DNA from: Candidatus Magasanikbacteria bacterium CG_4_10_14_0_2_um_filter_41_10
GTDB taxonomy: Bacteria; Patescibacteriota; Patescibacteriia; Magasanikbacterales; UBA922
Reading direction: 5' to 3'
Length of the DNA: 8,788 nucleotides
NCBI GenBank assembly: GCA_002792995.1
Contig: PFPJ01000006.1
Span: 1 to 8,788 of the forward strand
Within the stretch, counting starts at the first letter, position 1. The number at the start of each line of letters is the position of its first letter. Both the position numbers and the translations under genes were made by a program. Positions 3,625 through 8,788 of the stretch are shown one piece after another. The notes beneath the pieces are model-generated. The model ran no database searches and was not told where the DNA came from. It worked only from the letters and a program-made list of their open reading frames with translations.

Positions 3625-6600
3625 TTACAATTCAACAAATATTTCTTTTGTATCCGTCGATTCACTGCCATCTTTTCCTACTGTTTTTGCGATCAGTGTC
3701 CATGTGCCAGACTCTGGTGTTGATTGCCATGTGACAGCAATACTGTTGTTGAAGTCGAGCGTAGAAAAATCTGTGAGTGTTTCAATTGGAATAGTGTGGC
3801 TTCCTTGTCGTGCCGATATTTCTACCCGAGCAATATCTTCTCTTTTGAATATACTAAGTAAAAACACACGGGGAAAATCTGAGGCACTCAATGCAGTGGA
3901 TCCAGAACCCCATGTCACACTAGGAGCTTCTGTGCCTATGTCTCCTAGAGTAAAGGAAATGTTTTTGGTCAGTTTATTTCCTACATCATCTTCCACTGTT
4001 ACTTCCAGTGTGTGTTCTCCCTTTGTTAATCCTTGCGCATAATAATCGAGATTGAATGGATGATTTCGGATCACTCCCACATAGACACCATCAAGCTGGT
4101 AGGTGACTTTCGTCACACCTCTTGGAGCAGATACACGGACATCTGTATTTATTTGTCGGGTGTAGATCGTACTACTTGCTGCTGGGTAGACAATTTCGAG
4201 TGATGGAATGAGTTCCAAAGCATGGAGGTCATCATATTCTGTAGGTGGATCTTCGAAACTAATATTCCATGTTGGGTCTGCTTCTTTTTTTCTTGTGATC
4301 CAATCTTGAATAGCTGTTTCCCAAATTTGATATTGAGGATCTTGATTTGGGTCTTCTGGGGCTTGTCCACGTGGGTCATCTTTGTTTACGTAATGAAGGA
4401 TAGAATGAGGTTGGATAAAAGTTCGTTCTACGATGTATTGCTCTGGGGTTGAGCTCGTTGCAATTTTTCCGGTTATTTCATCGACTTTGAGTGTAATACC
4501 ACCTCCTGTTGATCCATTTAATACAGGTTTGTCTGTATTCGTTGGTGGAGCGGGAGCAAAGGATTCTACGGTACTTCCTTCGAGTGCTCGAGCCATGAAG
4601 GCGTGCCAGATCGGTGCTGCGACAATACTTCCACCAAAACCACGCTTCATGGCGGTGTTGTCTGTATTTCCTGCCCAGACACCGGCCACAAGTGATGGTG
4701 TGTATCCGACTGTCCATGCATCGACATATCCATTGGTTGTCCCTGTTTTTGCAGCAACAGGTCTGCCAGGAAGCGTAAGCACTCCTCCCGCACCAAAAGC
4801 ATATGCGCGTGAGGCATCATCACTCAACACATCGGATATTGTATCGGTAATAGTTTTATCAAGAACTTTATCTCCATGATCTGGTTTCCATTCATACAGA
4901 ATATGTTGATCTTTGTCTTCTACTTTTAATATACTGACAGGTGTATGATGTACTCCATTGTTGGCAAAGGTGGCATATGCTGCGACATGGTCGAGCAAAA
5001 TGACTTCTCCTCCACCCAAGACGAGCGATAGTCCAAAATCACCTTCACTTAGTGTGGTATAGCCGAGCCGTTCGGCAAAATCTACACCTTTTTTGTCGCC
5101 TACAAGATACAATGTTTTGACTGCTGGAATATTGAGTGATCCTTGCAGTGCTTGACGCATGGTGACAGGACCATGTTCGGACAAGTCATAATTTTTTGGC
5201 GTGTACGATTTTCCCGATGACGCAAAGTTTGTGACGACATCATACAGAATCGTATTTGGGGTATATCCTTTTTCAAATGCTGCCGTATAGATGATAGGTT
5301 TGAATGAAGATCCTGGTTGTCGTTTTCCCAATGTGGCTACGTTGAATTGTCCGTCAATACTATCGTCGTAAAAATCTTTTGATCCTACCATGGCGAGGAT
5401 TTGTCCTGTGGTTGGGTCAAGTGCGACGAGTGAGGTATTGTTTGCGTTCGCTTCTGCGAGGGCTTTTGTTCCAACCGTGTCGATGACATCCTCGGCTATT
5501 TGTTGTTTATCCCAATCAAGTGATGTGATTACTTTGAGTCCTCCTGTGTCTACGACTTGTTCGCCGTATTGTTCGACAAGTTTTTCTTTTACATAGAGAA
5601 CAAAGTGAGGCGCATCAATATTTGCGTAGGCTGGATTGATCGTGAGAGGTAATGCTTGAGCGTCAGTTTTTTGTTCGTCAGTAATATATCCCTCTTCTGC
5701 CATACGTTTGAGCACAAAATTTCTTCGTGCTTTCAATTTTACTGGGTCGTTGAGATATGAGCTTGGTGCTTTTGGCATTCCAGCGAGTGTTGCTGATTCT
5801 GGGAGCGTCAGTTCTGACGCGTGTTTGCCAAAGTAGCTTTGTGCTGCGGACTCTACACCATAATTGGTAGATCCGTATGGGATTTCATTAAAATAAATTT
5901 GAAGAATTTGATCTTTGGTATATATCTGTTCCAAACGAAGAGAAAGAATTATCTCTTTTAATTTTCGAGTGATACTTCGTTCGTTTGTGAGGATCGCATT
6001 TTTTACGAGCTGTTGCGTGAGGGTGGATGTTGCTTGAATGCGTTTTCCTGGGAGAAGACCCACGAGTACTGCACGGATAAGGCTGAGTGGGCGCACACCA
6101 TGGTGTTGGTAGAATGTTGTATCTTCTGTAGCGATGACTCCATTGATGAGATCTTTAGGAAGTTCGTCGATAGTTACCAACGTTCGTTTTTGATCTGTAA
6201 ATACTTCGTAGAGCAGATGTTCTCCTGTTCTATCATATATCTTTGTACTTTGTGCTATCTGTCTATCTGTGAGTCTATTTGGATCAGGGAGATCTCTACT
6301 CGCCCATACAAAGAGGCCAACAATTCCGAGAAAGCCCAGAACCATGAGACTGAGCAAAATTTTGAATGTACGTTTTCTACTTCCTTTTCGAAAAGGGGCT
6401 CCCCAAGGAATTTTTTTGAGAACCCAACCGAGCACTCGAAAAATATGTATCAAAAGCACTCCGAGCAGTCGAAATGGAAATAACGCAATGCCTACCCAGT
6501 CAGTAGGTGCTTTTATGCGAACATCCGATGATTTTTTTTTGAAAGAGTCCCGTTGGTGGGTGTCTTGGATGGACTGTTTTGGTTGTTGGTCAGATCTACC

Positions 6601-6642
6601 AGTGTATCCGTAGCTTCTGCGGCGGTTATCCCCATTTTGCAT
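3625..6642 (-). CDS. Class A penicillin-binding protein (PBP1A-like), bifunctional, with C-terminal Ig-like domains
   Basis: The enzyme polymerises lipid II and cross-links the peptides outside the membrane. From ATG 6640-6642 it has 1005 residues. A charged cytoplasmic tail comes first, then an amphipathic or membrane-dipping stretch (about 49-76) and one membrane helix (about 93-113). The glycosyltransferase-51 domain (about 130-330) has Glu173 in ATEDTTFYQHHG, QATSTLTQQLVKN and YFNEIPYGSTNYGVESAA. The transpeptidase domain (about 400-690) has Ser445-x-x-Lys448 (GSSFK), Ser502-x-Asn504 and KTGT (632-635). After a linker come two beta-rich Ig/fn3-like units (about 815-900 and 905-1005), which make it longer than most PBP1A proteins. 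The frame extends to a GTG at 6762, but that would cross the divergent promoters, so 6642 is chosen; no Shine-Dalgarno site is visible. The GGSTITQQ motif reads ATSTLTQQ here. Confidence 0.93.
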   Translation of the reverse strand: MQNGDNRRRSYGYTGRSDQQPKQSIQDTHQRDSFKKKSSDVRIKAPTDWVGIALFPFRLLGVLLIHIFRVLGWVLKKIPWGAPFRKGSRKRTFKILLSLMVLGFLGIVGLFVWASRDLPDPNRLTDRQIAQSTKIYDRTGEHLLYEVFTDQKRTLVTIDELPKDLINGVIATEDTTFYQHHGVRPLSLIRAVLVGLLPGKRIQATSTLTQQLVKNAILTNERSITRKLKEIILSLRLEQIYTKDQILQIYFNEIPYGSTNYGVESAAQSYFGKHASELTLPESATLAGMPKAPSSYLNDPVKLKARRNFVLKRMAEEGYITDEQKTDAQALPLTINPAYANIDAPHFVLYVKEKLVEQYGEQVVDTGGLKVITSLDWDKQQIAEDVIDTVGTKALAEANANNTSLVALDPTTGQILAMVGSKDFYDDSIDGQFNVATLGKRQPGSSFKPIIYTAAFEKGYTPNTILYDVVTNFASSGKSYTPKNYDLSEHGPVTMRQALQGSLNIPAVKTLYLVGDKKGVDFAERLGYTTLSEGDFGLSLVLGGGEVILLDHVAAYATFANNGVHHTPVSILKVEDKDQHILYEWKPDHGDKVLDKTITDTISDVLSDDASRAYAFGAGGVLTLPGRPVAAKTGTTNGYVDAWTVGYTPSLVAGVWAGNTDNTAMKRGFGGSIVAAPIWHAFMARALEGSTVESFAPAPPTNTDKPVLNGSTGGGITLKVDEITGKIATSSTPEQYIVERTFIQPHSILHYVNKDDPRGQAPEDPNQDPQYQIWETAIQDWITRKKEADPTWNISFEDPPTEYDDLHALELIPSLEIVYPAASSTIYTRQINTDVRVSAPRGVTKVTYQLDGVYVGVIRNHPFNLDYYAQGLTKGEHTLEVTVEDDVGNKLTKNISFTLGDIGTEAPSVTWGSGSTALSASDFPRVFLLSIFKREDIARVEISARQGSHTIPIETLTDFSTLDFNNSIAVTWQSTPESGTWTLIAKTVGKDGSESTDTKEIFVEL

Positions 6643-6711
6643 ACAGGTTGAAAAAATGCTTAATCTAGCTAAAAAGGTGGTTTTTGATGTGCTTTTTTGA
6701 AGGTTTTTACC

Positions 6712-6740
6712 TTGACAAAAAGGCTCTTTTATGATACTAT
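6712..6740 (+). promoter_or_regulatory. Strong promoter of the 3D-domain gene
   Basis: A perfect TTGACA (6712-6717), a 17-base spacer and TACTAT (6735-6740), with TGA directly before the -10, make this the best promoter in the window. The start point should be near 6747, leaving a leader of about 67 bases before ATG 6814. Confidence 0.88.
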
Positions 6741-6759
6741 TCTCCAGTCCAAAACGCAA
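6731..6759 (-). promoter_or_regulatory. Putative promoter of the PBP gene
   Basis: On the minus strand TTGCGT (6754-6759) and TATCAT (6731-6736) are 17 bases apart. Transcription would begin near 6724, giving a leader of about 80 bases before ATG 6642. The -35 is weak; the -10 overlaps the -10 of the opposing promoter. Confidence 0.4.
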
Positions 6760-6796
6760 CACCTGATGGCCCTAGAAGATACTAGGGTTTTGTGTT
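6758..6796 (+). promoter_or_regulatory. Structured 5' leader of the 3D-domain gene
   Basis: In the leader RNA, AACAC (6758-6762) can pair with GTGTT (6792-6796), and CCCTAG (6770-6775) with CTAGGG (6782-6787) around a 6-base loop, forming a two-part hairpin with an internal loop. An alternative pairing AAAAC (6751-6755) with GTTTT (6787-6791) overlaps it. It ends just before the Shine-Dalgarno-like AAGGA (6800-6804). A regulatory role is possible; no known riboswitch class is recognised. Confidence 0.4.
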
Positions 6797-6813
6797 AAAA
6801 AGGACAAGAATAT

Positions 6814-7353
6814 ATGTTTTGTATCAACCAGACAACCATGCACGCACTTCTTCAGAAGGTAGTTATGGGAATGATTGTTCTCGCCCTCCTGATCAGTGCT
6901 GTTCCCCATATGAGTGCCGTCCTTGCTCAGACAGAGCTGGGTTTTGAAAAGCAGGAAGAGATTGTCTTTCCAGTGAGCGAAGACAGTGAGCCACGTCGTG
7001 AGATGTGGGTCACTGCGACAGCGTACTCAAGTGATCCTGCACAGACGGATGCGTCACCGTGTACACCTGCGATGAACTTTGACCTGTGTACCTATTACGA
7101 AGAAAACGGTATTGAAAATACGATTGCAACGAACTTCCTCCCCCTCGGAACCCAGGTAAAATTTCCTGAGCTCTATGGTGACAAGATCTTCGTGGTTCGT
7201 GATCGTATGAATGCAAGGTACAACGGGACAAACCGTATCGACTTTTGGATCGGATCTGTTCACCCTATTTCACGTGACATTATTGCAGAAGCAAAAAATA
7301 AAGCGCGAGGATTTGGTGTGAAGCAGGTGAAGATGGAGATCTATTCGAGATAA
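6814..7353 (+). CDS. Exported 3D-domain protein (double-psi beta-barrel, possible murein hydrolase)
   Basis: The 179-residue protein starts with a signal peptide: Lys15, a hydrophobic core (about 16-30) and a likely cleavage site after SAVLA (residue 38). An internal ATG at residue 9 is an alternative start, but AAGGA (6800-6804) lies nine bases before the first ATG. The mature part has a short acidic linker (44-61), then the 3D domain: VTATAYSSDPAQTDAS (66-81), IATNFLPLGTQVKFPELYGDK (104-124), FVVRDRMNARYNGTNRIDFWI (126-146). The three aspartates that name the domain are Asp79, Asp130 and Asp143. The fold is shared with MltA and with the C-terminus of some Rpf proteins, so cleavage or binding of peptidoglycan is the usual inference. 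Cys83 and Cys92 could form a disulphide outside the cell. It is divergent from the PBP gene, which fits a cell-wall role. Confidence 0.87.
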   Translation: MFCINQTTMHALLQKVVMGMIVLALLISAVPHMSAVLAQTELGFEKQEEIVFPVSEDSEPRREMWVTATAYSSDPAQTDASPCTPAMNFDLCTYYEENGIENTIATNFLPLGTQVKFPELYGDKIFVVRDRMNARYNGTNRIDFWIGSVHPISRDIIAEAKNKARGFGVKQVKMEIYSR

Positions 7354-7366
7354 CGCGTTGCGTTAT
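7350..7366 (+). repeat. Tight hairpin over the 3D-domain stop codon
   Basis: ATAACGC (7350-7356) pairs perfectly with GCGTTAT (7360-7366) around a 3-base loop; the TAA stop (7351-7353) is inside the left arm. It is followed by only TTC and probably acts with the terminator downstream. Confidence 0.5.
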
Positions 7367-7391
7367 TTCAAACAACAAATAGCAGATAACA

Positions 7392-7422
7392 AAAAACACA
7401 CTTCGAGATGGAGTGTGTTTTT
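7392..7422 (+). terminator. Intrinsic terminator of the 3D-domain gene
   Basis: AAAAACACACTTC (7392-7404) pairs with 7410-7422 in 13 pairs, one of them a G-T wobble, around a 5-base loop, and ends in a T-run (7418-7422). The A-run on the left lets it work on the opposite strand, where the unknown membrane-protein gene ends at 7526. Confidence 0.8.
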
Positions 7423-7437
7423 GAATGTAAAAATTTA

Positions 7438-7515
7438 TTTCTTTGGTGCGGTGATAGATTGACACGGATCCTTTTTACCTTTGATAAGAGTTTGACGGAT
7501 GGATAATATCCAAGA
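7438..7515 (-). other. Short open frame without start, possible gene remnant
   Basis: Between the terminator and the end of the membrane-protein gene, a minus-strand frame of 26 codons runs from after a TAG (7516-7518) to a TAA (7435-7437), reading SWILSIRQTL and ending DPCQSITAPKK. It has no start codon and no ribosome site. It could be the tail of a decayed gene, or chance. Nothing else is seen in 7423-7525. Confidence 0.15.
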
Positions 7516-7525
7516 CTAAGGCAAT

Positions 7526-8341
7526 TTATAATTGTAATTTAGAAGCTCTTACGTCAGCATTTCTTATCGCGTTATCAACTTCTTTCTGTATGGCTTTGTC
7601 AATTTTTTCGAGTGAATCAAGATTTCTGGAAAATTTTTTTTGATCGATTTTATTTTGAAAATATTTAAATCGAGTTCCCTCATGTTTCCATAAAAACCAA
7701 TAGCCATGCTTTTTACGCAGATATTCATTGTAAATTTTGATTTGAGTCATTATTTCTATACCCTGTCCCATGAATTTTTTTATAAATTCATCAATGGCAT
7801 TTGCGAATGATGAGAGGTTTTCTATATATACACCTCTTTGCTGTGTGGGATTGGGCGACTGATTTTGCATCATCAATATTACAAGCATTTCATTTTTTCT
7901 CTGCAATTCAGAAAAATCGTGTTTAAAACTTATTACAGTTTCATTGGTTTCCTTAATTCCTGAGTCTGCCCACAAAAGTTTATTATGGAGATAGTAACTT
8001 CTTACTTTAAAATTTGGTGCCTCAATATCTCTGTAAATATCTTTTATCGTTGGGTAATTTATTGTTTCAAGAGAAAAATGTTTTTCGTCGGTTATTTTTT
8101 GGATGTCTGCAATCAGTTGTCGTAATCTTGAAGCAAAGTATTGAAGTTTCATCCGGGTTTTGAATGTATCATCAAAACTTCTCGTGATTCCAATTTCTAT
8201 TCTGCGCAAAAATTCCTTTCGTTCTTTTTTGGTCTCAAAAATTGATTTTAACCAAAAACCAAGAGCTGAAAGAATAACTGCTAAAAATGGTCCAAGCGCT
8301 GCCCCAATCAGCGATTGCCATGTGTTTACAAAATCTCCCAT
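7526..8341 (-). CDS. Membrane-anchored protein of unknown function (271 aa)
   Basis: I do not recognise a family. One hydrophobic helix lies near the N-terminus (about 9-31, LIGAALGPFLAVILSALGFWL), followed at once by a very basic stretch (KSIFETKKERKEFLRR, 32-47), so the positive-inside rule puts the large C-terminal part in the cytoplasm. That part is mostly helical, with long charged helices (about 40-90 and 225-265) able to form coiled coils, and contains clusters of Trp, Tyr and Phe (HGYWFLWKHEGTRFKYF, 212-228). There are no obvious catalytic motifs or cysteines. Codons are strongly AT-ending, more so than in the nearby PBP gene. No Shine-Dalgarno site precedes the ATG. It lies just downstream of a tRNA-Cys gene on the same strand, a common place for inserted accessory genes, and might be read from the tRNA promoter. 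Confidence 0.75.
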   Translation of the reverse strand: MGDFVNTWQSLIGAALGPFLAVILSALGFWLKSIFETKKERKEFLRRIEIGITRSFDDTFKTRMKLQYFASRLRQLIADIQKITDEKHFSLETINYPTIKDIYRDIEAPNFKVRSYYLHNKLLWADSGIKETNETVISFKHDFSELQRKNEMLVILMMQNQSPNPTQQRGVYIENLSSFANAIDEFIKKFMGQGIEIMTQIKIYNEYLRKKHGYWFLWKHEGTRFKYFQNKIDQKKFSRNLDSLEKIDKAIQKEVDNAIRNADVRASKLQL

Positions 8342-8359
8342 AATTTTCTTTGAAAAATG

Positions 8360-8387
8360 TGTTACGTGTTACGTGCTACATGATTCG
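8360..8387. repeat. Degenerate heptamer tandem repeat TGTTACG
   Basis: Four consecutive 7-base units read TGTTACG, TGTTACG, TGCTACA, TGATTCG (8360-8387). The first two are identical and the others decay. The array lies between the tRNA-Cys 3' end and the start of the unknown membrane-protein gene. Confidence 0.6.
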
Positions 8388-8394
8388 TGAAATG

Positions 8395-8465
<71 letters not shown>

Positions 8466-8484
8466 ATAGAAATGTTGTAGACAG

Positions 8485-8513
8485 AGAATAGCACAAAAAG
8501 ATGTTCTTTTCAA
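8485..8513 (-). promoter_or_regulatory. Promoter of tRNA-Cys
   Basis: On the minus strand TTGAAA (8508-8513), a 17-base spacer and TATTCT (8485-8490), with TGC before the -10, form a good extended -10 promoter. The expected start point (near 8478) is about 13 bases before the mature tRNA. Confidence 0.75.
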
Positions 8514-8519
8514 GGGAAG

Positions 8520-8551
8520 AAAAAGCCAACGCAGAGGCGTTGGCTTTTTTT
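8520..8551. terminator. Strong intrinsic terminator before tRNA-Cys
   Basis: AAAAAGCCAACGC (8520-8532) pairs perfectly with 8537-8549 around the loop AGAG, with T's at 8545-8551 and, on the minus strand, T's from the left arm. It ends the partial minus-strand gene that stops at 8570 and separates it from the tRNA promoter. Confidence 0.88.
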
Positions 8552-8569
8552 GTGTAGTTTATAATTCGG

Positions 8570-8788
8570 TTACTCTATTACCAGGCTATCGAGAAAGTCT
8601 GTGTAAACTTTCTCATATTGCAATGCTCCTTCTGGTGTTCCTGTGAGTGTAATAAGATATCCTTCCTTTTCTGTTCTCAGGAACGTCTGCTCTAGTTGCA
8701 TGACTGCTCCATCGAGATATTCTGTTGTTTGGAATGCTATCGTGATTGCTTGATATCCGCTCACTTCTCGTTTTGTTTGTGATACGAG
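8570..8788 (-). CDS. C-terminal part of an unknown protein (runs off the window)
   Basis: The minus-strand frame is open from the right edge to a TAA at 8570-8572, giving at least 72 residues; a GTG at 8762-8764 exists, but the frame continues upstream of it without a stop, so the real start is probably outside. The visible part alternates strands and helices (YQAITIAFQTTEYLDGAVMQ, then LRTEKEGYLITLTGTPE, then YEKVYTDFLDSLVIE). The end resembles the tail of small secreted PsbP/DcrB-like proteins, in which a strand reading 'YLITLTGTPE' precedes a last helix. This is a loose likeness only, and no function is claimed. Confidence 0.6.
   Translation of the reverse strand, partial: LVSQTKREVSGYQAITIAFQTTEYLDGAVMQLEQTFLRTEKEGYLITLTGTPEGALQYEKVYTDFLDSLVIE

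Noticed and set aside
4433..6613. Several plus-strand open frames within the PBP gene
   Set aside because: All are shadows of the 1005-codon PBP frame, which shows complete catalytic motifs.
6643..6762. N-terminal extension of the PBP to GTG 6762
   Set aside because: It would place the coding start inside the divergent promoter region; the added residues match no PBP feature, and ATG 6642 begins a typical charged cytoplasmic tail.

Overview
The window looks like a piece of a small, AT-rich bacterial genome, probably of the Patescibacteria/CPR type. This is inferred from short tightly packed genes, AT-ending codons in most of them, a TrmB-family regulator, a leaderless-looking mRNA, a 3D-domain exported protein next to a PBP1A-like synthase, and a tRNA gene without an encoded CCA end. 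No rRNA or other phylogenetic marker is present, so the placement is tentative. TGA works as a normal stop: it ends four genes here, two of them inside ATGA overlaps.

Layout. 1-480 holds an unrecognised GC-leaning gene on the plus strand, with its own extended -10 promoter and a strong Shine-Dalgarno site. A GC-rich inverted repeat and then a 15-bp bidirectional terminator follow. 629-1719 is a minus-strand pair: a TrmB-type regulator, translationally coupled (ATGA) to a DNPH1/RCL-like protein that keeps the family fold signature but has lost the usual catalytic glutamate. 1936-2549 is a second GC-rich plus-strand unit: a dUTPase-superfamily protein with a strong GGAGG site, closed by a 14-bp hairpin. 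2563-3610 is an AT-rich plus-strand operon of an HD-domain deoxynucleotidase-like protein overlapping a MazG-like pyrophosphohydrolase by ATGA. It is preceded by a palindrome and a promoter and ends in a bidirectional terminator.

3625-6642 (minus) is a large bifunctional class A penicillin-binding protein with extra C-terminal Ig-like domains. It is transcribed divergently from 6814-7353 (plus), an exported 3D-domain (double-psi beta-barrel) protein. Their promoters appear to share bases in the 170-bp intergenic region, which suggests linked control of two cell-wall functions. 7526-8341 (minus) is a membrane-anchored protein of unknown function, followed upstream by degenerate heptamer repeats, a tRNA-Cys gene with a clear promoter, a strong hairpin terminator, and the C-terminal part of another unknown minus-strand gene that runs off the right edge.

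Themes. Four proteins related to deoxynucleotide hydrolysis (DNPH1-like, dUTPase-like, HD, MazG-like) lie within 3 kb, next to a one-domain-sensor regulator. They may form a nucleotide-sanitation or nucleotide-depletion neighbourhood. The two GC-rich genes differ from all their neighbours in codon choice, Shine-Dalgarno strength and 3' hairpins, and look like inserted cassettes of another origin.
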